Assembly: GCA_947486785.1 (NCBI GenBank)
Contig: CANKUU010000001.1
Coordinates: 405,766 to 469,765 of the forward strand
Direction: 5' to 3'
Origin: an uncultured Flavobacteriaceae bacterium
GTDB taxonomy: Bacteria; Bacteroidota; Bacteroidia; Flavobacteriales; Flavobacteriaceae
DNA length: 64,000 nt
Shown piece after piece: positions 47,799 to 56,836 of the stretch. The notes under the pieces were generated by a model. That model made no database searches. It saw only the letters and a program-made list of their open reading frames with translations, and was not told where the DNA came from. Within the stretch, counting starts at the first letter, position 1. Each line of letters begins with the position of its first letter. A program made the translations under genes and the position numbers.

Positions 47799-47830
47799 AA
47801 ATCCCTAATGGAAACATTAGGGATTTTTTT
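47799..47830 (+). terminator. Rho-independent terminator of gldKLMN
   Basis: 12-bp perfect stem (AAATCCCTAATG and complement) with GAAA tetraloop and a run of eight T, 41 nt after the gldN stop. Confidence 0.92.
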
Positions 47831-47862
47831 TATTTGTGTATTGCCCTTTGTAACTTTATCCG

Positions 47863-48918
47863 ATGCTAGATTATTTAATAGTAGGCCTTGGCCTTGCAGG
47901 AACTTCGCTTTGCGAACAACTTGAAAAACAAAACAAAACCTTTAAAGTAATTAGTGATACTTCGCAGACTTCTTCTATAGTTGCTGGTGGATTGTATAAC
48001 CCCGTAATTTTAAAAAGATTTACGATGGCTTGGAATGCCAAAGAGCAATTACATTTGGCTAAATCTTTTTATGAATCTTTAGAAAGCAAATTTCATATAA
48101 AGTTAAATTATAAGCTTAGGATCATACGCCGGTTTGCTTCAATAGAAGAGCAGAATTTGTGGTTTGTAGCTTGTGATAAGCCTCTTTTAAAAGATTTTTT
48201 GTCGGATAGATTAATACAAAACACCAATTTAGGTATTCATGCGCCATTAGGTTACGGAGAGGTTTTAAATACGGGTAGAATTGACACAGCACTTCTAATA
48301 TCGACGTACAAGAATTATTTAAAAACTAAAGAACTCTTTTGTCATGAAACCTTTGATTTTGAGGCTTTAAAAATTACTGCAGAGGGCTATAGCTATAAAA
48401 AAATAAAGGCCAAACATATTGTTTTTGCAGAAGGCTACGGACTAAAAAAGAACCCTTATTTTAAATATCTACCCTTAACAAGTACTAAGGGTGAATATTT
48501 AACCATAAAGGCACCTGACTTAAAAGAAAATTGTGCAATAAAATCATCTATATTTCTTATTCCTTGGCAAAATGACCTCTATAGAGTAGGGGCAACTTAC
48601 AAATGGAAAGATGTAACAAATATGCCAACTAAAGCATCAAAAGAAGAACTTTTACAAAAACTAGATACATTTTTAAAATGCGATTATGAACTTGTAGATC
48701 AAGTGGCTGGAATACGCCCAACGGTTATAGATAGAAGACCTCTAGTGGGTAGGCACCCAGAAGAAGCTAATATGTATGTTTTAAACGGTTTTGGATCACG
48801 AGGTGTAATGATTGCGCCATTAGCAGCTCAGCAGCTACTACAGTATATAGAAGATGACAAAGCTTTACCAGCTGAAATGAACAGTGAGCGATTTACTAAA
48901 AAGTACTTTAAGAAGTAG
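47863..48918 (+). CDS. FAD-dependent oxidoreductase (DAO family)
   Basis: 351 residues with an N-terminal FAD-binding Rossmann motif (LIVGLGLAGTSLCEQLE) and the DAO-family C-terminal GIRPTVIDRRPLVGRHPE and NGFGSRGVMIAPLAA. Substrate, probably an amine or amino acid, cannot be told. Cytoplasmic; monocistronic after the gldN terminator. Its stop overlaps the convergent DUF983 gene by 11 nt. Confidence 0.9.
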   Translation: MLDYLIVGLGLAGTSLCEQLEKQNKTFKVISDTSQTSSIVAGGLYNPVILKRFTMAWNAKEQLHLAKSFYESLESKFHIKLNYKLRIIRRFASIEEQNLWFVACDKPLLKDFLSDRLIQNTNLGIHAPLGYGEVLNTGRIDTALLISTYKNYLKTKELFCHETFDFEALKITAEGYSYKKIKAKHIVFAEGYGLKKNPYFKYLPLTSTKGEYLTIKAPDLKENCAIKSSIFLIPWQNDLYRVGATYKWKDVTNMPTKASKEELLQKLDTFLKCDYELVDQVAGIRPTVIDRRPLVGRHPEEANMYVLNGFGSRGVMIAPLAAQQLLQYIEDDKALPAEMNSERFTKKYFKK

Positions 48919-49297
48919 TGCGACTTGCATTTGGGTCGAATTTAAAAAAGAAATTAATCCAAATATTCCTTGAAAGACGAATAATAACAGGCATAAAACC
49001 AATCATTGTAGCACAGATAGCTAAAAAAGTAGTTACCAAACCAGCGCCTAAAAGTAACTTGGCAATTACAAAAGCTGCAACAGCAAATGCTATTCCAACG
49101 CCGTAACTTACATACATAGCACCGTAAAAAAAAGAAGGTTCAATTTTATATTTTGTATCGCAATGGCTACAACGCTCATTCATTTTAAAAAGATGACCTG
49201 GTTTATAGGGGTTCTTATTCACATACATGCTCTCCTCATGACATTTTGGACAACTTCCTGTTAAAATACTGTATAGTTTGTTTCCTTTTTTTAACAT
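48908..49297 (-). CDS. DUF983 small zinc-ribbon membrane protein
   Basis: About 129 residues from the chosen start MLKKGNKLYSILTG. The frame is open to an ATG at 49357, but that adds 20 residues not usual in the family. Two CxxC knuckles (CPKCHEES, CSHCDTKY) form a zinc ribbon, followed by two TM helices (about 65-110) and a C-terminal IWINFFFKFDP segment. Function unknown. Confidence 0.85.
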   Translation of the reverse strand: MLKKGNKLYSILTGSCPKCHEESMYVNKNPYKPGHLFKMNERCSHCDTKYKIEPSFFYGAMYVSYGVGIAFAVAAFVIAKLLLGAGLVTTFLAICATMIGFMPVIIRLSRNIWINFFFKFDPNASRTTS

Positions 49298-49473
49298 TTG
49301 CAAAAACTTTACGTAAAGGTATTCATTCACGATACTAGAAAAGACAATCTTCATCATAAATTTTGATGATTTAATTGTTAAAGCTGATTTACATTATCGA
49401 ATTAAATCGTTGGCTTTTTACAAATGCGAAATAAGGTTAAACAAAACAAATTGATCTAATTACCCTATAAAAA

Positions 49474-51384
49474 ATGCTCAACATACATAATCTTTCTGTT
49501 TCTTTTGGAGGCGAATATCTTTTTGAACAAATATCTTTTCGGTTAAACGGAGGAGATCGGGTGGGTCTCATTGGAAAAAATGGCGCTGGTAAATCAACGT
49601 TATTAAAATTGCTAACCAAAGACATGTCTTATGACTCAGGCACTATTGCCATGGAGAAAAATGTTAAAATTGGCTTTTTAAGACAAGATATCGATTTTGA
49701 GCAAGGGAGAACGGTTTTAGAAGAGGCCTACCAGGCTTTTGAAGAGTTAAAGTCTTTAGAACTCAAGTTAGAGCAAATTAACCAGCAACTGGTAGAGCGT
49801 ACTGATTATGAAAGTGAAGGTTACAATCAAATTATAGAAGATTTGAGTGACGTAACTCACCATTATGAAATTTTAGGAGGATATAATTACCAAGGCGAAA
49901 CAGAAAAGATACTCTTAGGTTTAGGTTTTAATAGAGATGATTTTGACAAAAGAACTGATACATTTTCTGGCGGATGGCGAATGCGAATAGAGCTAGCAAA
50001 ATTATTACTACAAAGTAATGATGTTTTACTGTTAGATGAGCCTACCAACCATTTAGATATTGAGTCTATTATTTGGTTAGAAAATTTTTTAAAAAGCTAT
50101 GCAGGTGCCGTAGTTATTGTTTCACATGATAAAATGTTTTTAGATAATGTAACCAATAGAACTATTGAAATTTCTTTAGGGCGTATCTATGATTATGGCA
50201 AGCCATATTCAAAATATTTGGTTTTACGTGATGAAATGAAACAACAACAGTTAAACGCTCAAAAGAATCAAGATAAAGAAATTCAGCAAGCAGAGCGGCT
50301 TATTGAGAAATTCAGAGCCAAATCTACCAAAGCTTCTATGGCGCAATCACTCATAAAAAAATTAGATAAAATTGAAAGGATAGAAGTAGATGAAGATGAT
50401 AATAGTGTAATGAATGTACGTTTCCCTATTTCGGTTACACCTGGTAAAGTTGTTGTTGAAATAGAAAAACTCGCAAAAAACTATGGTGATAAGCAGGTTT
50501 TAAATGATATTAATTTGCTTATCGAGCGCAATAGTAAAACAGCATTTGTTGGGCAAAATGGACAAGGAAAATCAACTCTAGCAAAAATAATTGTAGGTGA
50601 ACTAGAGTATGATGGAGGTTTAAAACTCGGACATAATGTTCAAATTGGATATTTTGCTCAAAATCAAGCCGAGTACCTAGATGGTAAGAAAACCGTTTTA
50701 GATACAATGATTGATGCTGCTAATGAAAAAAATAGGAGTAAAGTACGTGATATTTTAGGTTCTTTTCTTTTTAGAGGCGATGAGGTTGAAAAATTTGTAA
50801 AAGTATTATCGGGTGGTGAGCGCAATCGTTTGGCACTTGCTAAAATGTTATTGCAGCCATTTAATGTGCTGGTGATGGATGAGCCTACAAACCACTTAGA
50901 TATTAAATCAAAGAATGTACTTAAACAAGCGCTACAAAATTTTGAAGGCACGTTAATTTTAGTTTCTCATGATCGTGATTTTTTACAAGGGCTAACTAAC
51001 AAAGTATATGAATTTAAAAATCAAAATATTAAAGAATACTTAGGCGATATTGATTATTACTTAGAGCAGCGAAAGGTCGAAGATTTTAGAGCAATTGAAA
51101 AAAAGCAAGCTGGTGTGGTAAAAAAGGAAAAACCTAAGTCGGGTCATAATAGTTTTCAAGATCAGAAAAAGATAAAATCACTCAAAAATAAATTAAGTAC
51201 TACAGAAAGTCGAATAGGTGTTTTAGAAAATGAAATTGCAAAAATTGATCATAACATGTTATTAAATTATGACGATACCATTGCAGCTCCTAATTTCTTT
51301 GATACTTATCAAAAAAAGAAGCAAGATTTAGAAGATTTAATGAAAAAGTGGGAAGAAATTACTAGCGAATTGGAACAGCTCTAG
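49474..51384 (+). CDS. ABC-F family ATPase (Uup-like)
   Basis: 636 residues, two ABC domains in tandem without TM helices. Walker A boxes GKNGAGKST and GQNGQGKST, signatures FSGGWRMR and LSGGERNR, Walker B LLLDEPTNHLD and LVMDEPTNHLD. A linker helix pair lies between (about 235-300), and a C-terminal coiled coil (about 560-636) resembles Uup. ABC-F proteins act on ribosomes; Uup also affects transposon excision. Paralogue assignment is uncertain. Confidence 0.95.
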   Translation: MLNIHNLSVSFGGEYLFEQISFRLNGGDRVGLIGKNGAGKSTLLKLLTKDMSYDSGTIAMEKNVKIGFLRQDIDFEQGRTVLEEAYQAFEELKSLELKLEQINQQLVERTDYESEGYNQIIEDLSDVTHHYEILGGYNYQGETEKILLGLGFNRDDFDKRTDTFSGGWRMRIELAKLLLQSNDVLLLDEPTNHLDIESIIWLENFLKSYAGAVVIVSHDKMFLDNVTNRTIEISLGRIYDYGKPYSKYLVLRDEMKQQQLNAQKNQDKEIQQAERLIEKFRAKSTKASMAQSLIKKLDKIERIEVDEDDNSVMNVRFPISVTPGKVVVEIEKLAKNYGDKQVLNDINLLIERNSKTAFVGQNGQGKSTLAKIIVGELEYDGGLKLGHNVQIGYFAQNQAEYLDGKKTVLDTMIDAANEKNRSKVRDILGSFLFRGDEVEKFVKVLSGGERNRLALAKMLLQPFNVLVMDEPTNHLDIKSKNVLKQALQNFEGTLILVSHDRDFLQGLTNKVYEFKNQNIKEYLGDIDYYLEQRKVEDFRAIEKKQAGVVKKEKPKSGHNSFQDQKKIKSLKNKLSTTESRIGVLENEIAKIDHNMLLNYDDTIAAPNFFDTYQKKKQDLEDLMKKWEEITSELEQL

Positions 51385-51545
51385 CAGATTTTTTTAAATG
51401 ATTCATTATTTTTTCGATACCTATTCGTAATTTTTCGATAAAATGCATTAGCATAATTGCTTTTTAAAGGTACGCTCTGCAATATATATTGTAATTCTCG
51501 TTATATAGTAAGTTAATCCTGATTGAAATATTTAACGAAAAAATT

Positions 51546-52109
51546 ATGAAAATACAAAGATCATTCGGTTTGATCCTTTTATTACTTTCATGTTGTTCCC
51601 TATTTTCGAAAAATTCTGAAGTTGAAGAGCATGCGGTTTTTGACCGCTGCGCTAATACTTTTTTTAGTCTTACTCATAAAAATAGCAATGTGGCTCAAAA
51701 GGTGAAATTAGTTTCAACATCTAAAATAGATAAAAGTGGAACTATTTCATGTGAGAGTAGTAAGGGTGTTAAACTACAACTTTTAGCACATGCAAATACT
51801 AGTTTGTTTGCCCACCTACCTCAATTTTCTGGTAATTTAAAAAATTCACTAATTCGGGTTTCTAAAAAGAAATCATTCATTGGCCTGTTTTCGTCCATGG
51901 TTTTTTTAACACCTCAGTTAAGGCTTGTAAAGCTGCAAAGGGGCGATTTTAGTAAAAACTATTTGGTTGATTTTAGTTCACATCTAGAAAACAATGCGAT
52001 GCTCTATTCTTATAAAGTGGAAGCATTTGCCGATTTCTATAAAGGTAATTTGACTAGTAATCAATCGAGAAAAACAGATACGAAATTTGAAAATGATCAA
52101 AAAATTTAA
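51546..52109 (+). CDS. uncharacterised exported protein sharing a C-terminal motif with its LRR neighbour
   Basis: 187 residues with an N-terminal signal (LLLLSCCSLFS), possibly a lipoprotein at Cys16 or Cys17. I recognise no domain; the body is basic and Ser/Lys-rich. The last residues SRKTDTKFEND resemble the end of the next gene's product (SRMADTKFEDD). The next gene starts about 10 nt after the stop, so the two are co-transcribed and perhaps act together. Confidence 0.75.
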   Translation: MKIQRSFGLILLLLSCCSLFSKNSEVEEHAVFDRCANTFFSLTHKNSNVAQKVKLVSTSKIDKSGTISCESSKGVKLQLLAHANTSLFAHLPQFSGNLKNSLIRVSKKKSFIGLFSSMVFLTPQLRLVKLQRGDFSKNYLVDFSSHLENNAMLYSYKVEAFADFYKGNLTSNQSRKTDTKFENDQKI

Positions 52110-52119
52110 AACCAGAGAT

Positions 52120-53031
52120 ATGGGTTGTAAAATAAATATACACAGAAAAGGAATTTTAGCGATGTTATCATTGCTAATTTTCTTATCGTTTGTAAATAGG
52201 GCTACTGCCCAAATAACAAAGAAAGAAAAGCAGGCATTATTAGATATTTATTATAAAACTAATGGTGAAAACTGGACAAATAAATGGGATTTAGCAAAAA
52301 GTGAAACTACTTGGTACGGTGTTAAAATTGAGAATAACCATGTAGTAGAAATTAATTTATTCAAAAATAATTTATCAGGAACACTTCCTGAGTCTATTGC
52401 TGATTTAAAACATCTGACCCATTTAGAAGTTGCTTTTAATTTAATTTCAGGGGTTTTACCGCAGTCAATTACCAAATTGGAACGTATAAAAGTTTTAAGA
52501 TTAGAAATGAATCGGTTTAAAGGTAAATTGCCTTCGAATGTTGGTGATTTAAAAAATTTAGAGGAACTTTCGATATTTAATAATTTTATGTTAGGGGCAA
52601 TTCCTGAAAGTTTAGGAACCTTACAAAACATTAAAATTATCAATCTATCAAGTAATAATTTTAAAGGAGAAATTCCAAATTCGCTAGGTCAACTTGAAAC
52701 ATTAGAAACTTTAGGACTGTTCGGAAATTTGCTAGAGGGTGAAATTCCTGCCGAAATTGGAAATTTATCAAATCTTAAAGAGTTGGTTTTGGCAAATAAT
52801 AATTTAGGAGGTGCTATACCTATGGAAATAGGTCAATTGTCAAGTCTTCAAGTTTTACAATTACAAAATAATAAGTTCGAATCTTTTAAAGGTTTAAAAT
52901 TTATCAATAGAAAAGAAATGTTAGCTTTTGATCATGACGGCGGTAACCTTGATTTTGATTTGGATAATCTTGAAAAAGATAGGTCGCGAATGGCTGATAC
53001 CAAATTTGAGGATGATGATGTTGATAATTAA
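52120..53031 (+). CDS. secreted leucine-rich-repeat protein (plant-type LRR)
   Basis: 303 residues from the chosen ATG at 52120, which gives a signal peptide (AMLSLLIFLSFVNRATAQ). ATG at 52093 and TTG at 52087 overlap the previous gene. After a short N-cap (LLDIYYKTNGENWT), about eight plant-type LRRs of 24 residues follow (LxxLxLxxNxxxGxIPxxIGxL). The tail ends SRMADTKFEDD. LRRs bind proteins or glycans; the target is unknown. A strong terminator follows. Confidence 0.88.
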   Translation: MGCKINIHRKGILAMLSLLIFLSFVNRATAQITKKEKQALLDIYYKTNGENWTNKWDLAKSETTWYGVKIENNHVVEINLFKNNLSGTLPESIADLKHLTHLEVAFNLISGVLPQSITKLERIKVLRLEMNRFKGKLPSNVGDLKNLEELSIFNNFMLGAIPESLGTLQNIKIINLSSNNFKGEIPNSLGQLETLETLGLFGNLLEGEIPAEIGNLSNLKELVLANNNLGGAIPMEIGQLSSLQVLQLQNNKFESFKGLKFINRKEMLAFDHDGGNLDFDLDNLEKDRSRMADTKFEDDDVDN

Positions 53032-53063
53032 AAGATAAATCGCAAATAAGCGATTAAGATAAT

Positions 53064-53096
53064 TAAAACAGGGGGTGCTTAGCACCCCCTGTTTTA
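53064..53096 (+). terminator. Rho-independent terminator of the LRR gene pair
   Basis: Perfect 16-bp arms (TAAAACAGGGGGTGCT and complement) with a minimal loop, followed by a T-rich stretch, 32 nt after the LRR gene. Confidence 0.92.
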
Positions 53097-53221
53097 GTTT
53101 TTGGTTTAAACGATTACTTTATTTAGGGGGTATCATTAATAAAGAACTAAGCCGTTCTTTAAGAATAAATTAGAATCACTAATTTTACTACGTAGATTTT
53201 TTACGCGTTAATGGTAAAATT

Positions 53222-53404
53222 ATGTTTGAACACTTTTTTCAATGTCCCTATTGTTGGGAGGAAATATCAATGCTACTAGACCCTTCCAATGCTAGTCAAA
53301 ATTATGTTGAAGATTGCGAAGTTTGCTGCAATCCAATATCGCTTACGATGCAGTTTCAATCTAACGAATTAATAGCGTTTACAGCAGATAATTTAGAGCA
53401 GTAA
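53222..53404 (+). CDS. CPXCG-motif cysteine-rich small protein
   Basis: 60 residues with CPYCWEE near the start and CEVCCNP in the middle, giving a four-Cys zinc-ribbon pattern typical of the CPXCG family. The terminal ITLTMQF-like strand follows. Function unknown; small, cytoplasmic, probably Zn-binding. Own transcription unit after the LRR terminator. Confidence 0.85.
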   Translation: MFEHFFQCPYCWEEISMLLDPSNASQNYVEDCEVCCNPISLTMQFQSNELIAFTADNLEQ

Positions 53405-53576
53405 CACTAAAATTTTGGGTACTTGTTCAACTGGTTCGTGCAAGGAAATTACAGAGGGGATAAAAAAATCAAAATTTCGTGTGATTATGTGGTAGTTATA
53501 AATTTTGAATAAAATAAAGTGCCAATTGTAAAAAAAAGATTGATATTTATAATAAATTTAGAAGAGATACAATAAA

Positions 53577-54353
53577 ATGAAATTTAATTTTAAAGGAAAA
53601 ACAGCAGTTGTTACAGGAGGCGGTAGCGGAATTGGAAGAGCTATTTCAAAAGTGTTTGCAGAAAATGGCGCCAAGGTTCATATTTTTGAACTTCAAAAAG
53701 AGGTGGCAGAAATTGTTGTAAATGAGATCGTTGCTGAGGGAGGTATTGCAGTAGCTCATTCTTGCAATGTTGCCGTTCAAAGTGAAGTTAATACTGCGAT
53801 AGATGCAATTACGGCATTAGAACGGATTGACATTTTAGTTAATAATGCGGGAATCGCACATATTGGCAATGTTGAAAACACTACTGAAGAAGATTTAGAT
53901 AAAGTGTATAATGTAAATGTGAAGGGGGTTTACAACTGTATTCATGCCGTTATTCCTCAAATGAAGAAAAAGGGTGGGGTAATCATCAATATGACTTCTA
54001 TTGCTTCTAGTGTTGGAATTAGTGATAGGTTTGCCTATTCTATGTCTAAAGGTGCAGCATTAACCATGATGTTTTCTGTTGCAAAGGATTATTTGAAATA
54101 TGGTATTCGTTGCAATAGTATTTCTCCTGCAAGAGTACATACTCCTTTTGTTGATGCGTACTTAAAAAATAGTTACCCAGATCAGATAGAGGAAAAATTT
54201 GAAGAACTCTCTAAAACACAGCCTATAGGACGAATGGGTAAACCCGAAGAAATAGCAAATTTGGCCTTGTATTTGTGCTCAGATGAAGCTGCTTTTATAA
54301 CAGGTACCAATTTTCCTATTGATGGTGGATATGTGAAATTAGGCGGAGGTTAA
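53577..54353 (+). CDS. short-chain dehydrogenase/reductase (SDR), FabG-like
   Basis: 258 residues. TGGGSGIGRAI (NAD(P) binding), NNAGIAH, the catalytic Ser in MTSIASS and YSMSK (Tyr, Lys) all present; C-terminal ITGTNFPIDGGY is classic SDR. The FAH-family hydrolase gene starts 25 nt later. Together they resemble the dehydrogenase and hydrolase steps of the non-phosphorylating L-fucose (2-keto-3-deoxy-fuconate) route, but no other pathway genes are in the window. Confidence 0.93.
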   Translation: MKFNFKGKTAVVTGGGSGIGRAISKVFAENGAKVHIFELQKEVAEIVVNEIVAEGGIAVAHSCNVAVQSEVNTAIDAITALERIDILVNNAGIAHIGNVENTTEEDLDKVYNVNVKGVYNCIHAVIPQMKKKGGVIINMTSIASSVGISDRFAYSMSKGAALTMMFSVAKDYLKYGIRCNSISPARVHTPFVDAYLKNSYPDQIEEKFEELSKTQPIGRMGKPEEIANLALYLCSDEAAFITGTNFPIDGGYVKLGGG

Positions 54354-54378
54354 GAAATAAATAAAGAATAGATATAAA

Positions 54379-55236
54379 ATGAAATTAATAAGATTTGGAG
54401 CAGCTGGCAATGAAAAACCAGGTGTTCAGTTAGAGGATGGTAGGCGCTTAGATGTATCTAGCTTTGGGCAAGACTATGATGAAGATTTTTTTGGTGTCGA
54501 TGGTATTGACCGTCTTAAGGCTTGGCTACAAACCAACCAACAGTCATGTCAAAAGCTTAGCCAAGATGTACGTTTAGGAGCCCCATTGTGTAGGCCCTCT
54601 AAAATTGTATGTATTGGCTTAAATTATGCAAAGCATGCACAAGAATCGGGCATGGCTATTCCTAAAGAACCAGTTTTATTTTTTAAAGCCACTTCGGCAA
54701 TTGTAGGTCCTAACGACGATGTTGTAATACCGAAGGGCAGTACAAAAACCGATTGGGAGGTAGAACTAGCTGTTGTGATAGGTAAAAAAGCTAGTCATGT
54801 ATCTAAGTCAGAGGCGATGAATCATGTTGCTGGTTATGTTTTACATAACGATTATAGTGAACGTGAGTTTCAACTTGAACGAGAGGGACAATGGGTAAAA
54901 GGAAAGAGTTGCGATACTTTTGCCCCAATAGGCCCATTTATAGCTACAAAAGATGAAATACCAAACCCAAATAACCTTAATTTATGGCTGTCGGTTAATG
55001 GTGAAGAATTACAAAACAGTAATACATCAGATTTTGTTTTTGATATAGCTACCTCTATTAGTTATATCAGTGAGTTTATGACTTTATTGCCTGGTGATAT
55101 TATTTCTACAGGAACACCTTTTGGGGTTGGTTTGGGTTTTAACCCGCCTAGATATCTTAAGCCAGGTGATGTTGTAGAACTAGGCATTGAAGGCTTAGGT
55201 AGCTCTCGACAAAAAGCGAAGTCGTATCAGGTTTAA
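54379..55236 (+). CDS. fumarylacetoacetate-hydrolase-family protein (possible 2,4-diketo-3-deoxy-L-fuconate hydrolase)
   Basis: 285 residues with an N-terminal MKLIRFG region, catalytic core LNYAKHAQESG, metal ligands in DWEVELAVVIG and HNDYSERE, and a TGTPFGVG loop. FAH-family enzymes cleave C-C bonds of diketo acids. The pairing with an SDR 25 nt upstream favours a sugar-acid route over tyrosine catabolism, whose own FahA is encoded further along. Its exact substrate is inferred. Confidence 0.9.
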   Translation: MKLIRFGAAGNEKPGVQLEDGRRLDVSSFGQDYDEDFFGVDGIDRLKAWLQTNQQSCQKLSQDVRLGAPLCRPSKIVCIGLNYAKHAQESGMAIPKEPVLFFKATSAIVGPNDDVVIPKGSTKTDWEVELAVVIGKKASHVSKSEAMNHVAGYVLHNDYSEREFQLEREGQWVKGKSCDTFAPIGPFIATKDEIPNPNNLNLWLSVNGEELQNSNTSDFVFDIATSISYISEFMTLLPGDIISTGTPFGVGLGFNPPRYLKPGDVVELGIEGLGSSRQKAKSYQV

Positions 55237-55286
55237 TATTTTAATTTATTTTTGAAATTTTACATCATCAAAACTATAATTTTTAG

Positions 55287-55294
55287 TAAATTTG
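55287..55294 (+). promoter_or_regulatory. -7 element of the tRNA-Arg gene
   Basis: TAAATTTG, 18 nt upstream of the tRNA, fits the TAnnTTTG consensus. No TTG at the usual distance was seen. Confidence 0.4.
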
Positions 55295-55312
55295 CAGCCA
55301 CATTTAATAAAT

Positions 55313-55386
<74 letters not shown>

Positions 55387-55394
55387 CACTAATA

Positions 55395-55425
55395 AAAAAC
55401 CACGCCTTTAAAGCGTGGTTTTTGT
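55395..55425 (+). terminator. terminator after tRNA-Arg, possibly bidirectional
   Basis: An 11-bp perfect stem (AAAAACCACGC and complement, 7-nt loop) with T-runs on the plus strand follows the tRNA by 8 nt; the A-run on the other side could also serve the convergent scoB. Confidence 0.85.
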
Positions 55426-55467
55426 TTTTGAGTAGTTTTTATGAAGTTTTGAGTAAGTAAAATTGTT

Positions 55468-56124
55468 TTAAAGAGCCATTTCAGGTATGTCGCCTTTTAT
55501 GATTAAGTGCCCTTCGGTAGCATTTTTAATTTCTTCAACACTAACACCCGGAGCTCTCTCTAATAACTGAAAACCATCTGGAGTTACCTTTAATACTGCC
55601 AGGTTGGTTACTATCTTTTTAACGCAACCAACACCAGTAAGTGGTAATGAACATCTTTTAAGTAATTTAGAAGCACCTGCACGGTTGGTATGCATCATAG
55701 CTACGATTATATTTTCGGCACTTGCTACTAAATCCATAGCACCGCCCATACCTTTAACCATCTTGCCAGGTATTTTCCAATTGGCGATATCTCCATTTTC
55801 AGATACTTCCATGGCGCCCAAAATGGTCAGTTGTACATGCTGACCGCGGATCATTGAAAAACTTAAGGCAGAGTCAAAAAAAGAGGCGCCTGGTAAGGTG
55901 GTAATTGTCTGCTTACCTGCATTTATAATATCTGCATCTTCTTCACCTTCAAAAGGAAAGGGTCCCATACCTAAAACACCATTTTCGCTCTGAAATTCAA
56001 CATTAATATCTTCACGTACATAATTGGCTACCAAAGTAGGTATGCCTATTCCTAGGTTTACATAATAGCCGTCTTTAACTTCTTTAGCAATTCTTTTTGC
56101 AATTCCAGTTTTATCTAATGCCAT
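55468..56124 (-). CDS. scoB: 3-oxoacid CoA-transferase subunit B
   Basis: 218 residues. YYVNLGIGIPTLVANYV and FQSENGVLGMGPFP, holding the catalytic Glu, identify the beta subunit. With subunit A it moves CoA from succinyl-CoA to acetoacetate. It begins 1 nt after scoA. In this operon it uses acetoacetate released by fumarylacetoacetase. Confidence 0.95.
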   Translation of the reverse strand: MALDKTGIAKRIAKEVKDGYYVNLGIGIPTLVANYVREDINVEFQSENGVLGMGPFPFEGEEDADIINAGKQTITTLPGASFFDSALSFSMIRGQHVQLTILGAMEVSENGDIANWKIPGKMVKGMGGAMDLVASAENIIVAMMHTNRAGASKLLKRCSLPLTGVGCVKKIVTNLAVLKVTPDGFQLLERAPGVSVEEIKNATEGHLIIKGDIPEMAL

Positions 56125-56125
56125 A

Positions 56126-56827
56126 CTACGATTTTTGTCTTACGGTTCGTTGTTCTATTCTCTTTTCATATGTTTCACCCTGAAAAATACGTTGCACGAA
56201 TATTCCGGGAATATGAATTTGGTTAGGGTCTAGAGTACCAGCGGGTACTAGCTCTTCAACTTCTGCTACAGTTATTTTAGCAGCACCACACATGCAGGGG
56301 TTAAAGTTTCTTGCAGTTCCTTTAAAAATTAGGTTGCCTGCTTCATCACCTTTCCAAGCTTTTATAAACGCAAAATCTGCTTTGAATGCATACTCTAAAA
56401 CATACATTTTACCGTTAAATTCTCGCGTTTCTTTGCCTTCGGCTACTTCGGTACCATAGCCTGCAGGGGTGTAAATTGCAGGAAAACCTGCCTGAGCGGC
56501 ACGACACCTCTCTGCAAGAGTCCCTTGAGGTATTAATTCAACATCTAATTCGCCACTTAGCATTTGACGTTCAAATTCATCATTTTCGCCTACATACGAA
56601 GAAATCATTTTTTTTATTTGCTTCTTTTGTAGTAAAAGACCAAGGCCAAAGTCATCAACCCCGGCATTATTTGAAATGCAGGTAAGACCAGTAACGTTCA
56701 TTTCTACTAGTTCTGCAATTGCATTTTCGGGGATGCCACACAGGCCAAATCCGCCCAGCATTAGGGTTTGATTGTTTGCTACTCCTTTTAGAGCATCTTG
56801 TACACTAGCTACTTGTTTTTGTATCAT
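56126..56827 (-). CDS. scoA: 3-oxoacid CoA-transferase subunit A
   Basis: 233 residues with the alpha-subunit motifs [13 protein letters not shown] and [12 protein letters not shown] near the N-terminus and the CoA-binding [13 protein letters not shown]. It lies 9 nt after the flavin-reductase gene and 1 nt before scoB. Cytoplasmic heterodimer with ScoB. Confidence 0.95.
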   Translation of the reverse strand: MIQKQVASVQDALKGVANNQTLMLGGFGLCGIPENAIAELVEMNVTGLTCISNNAGVDDFGLGLLLQKKQIKKMISSYVGENDEFERQMLSGELDVELIPQGTLAERCRAAQAGFPAIYTPAGYGTEVAEGKETREFNGKMYVLEYAFKADFAFIKAWKGDEAGNLIFKGTARNFNPCMCGAAKITVAEVEELVPAGTLDPNQIHIPGIFVQRIFQGETYEKRIEQRTVRQKS

Positions 56828-56836
56828 ATGTTCAAA

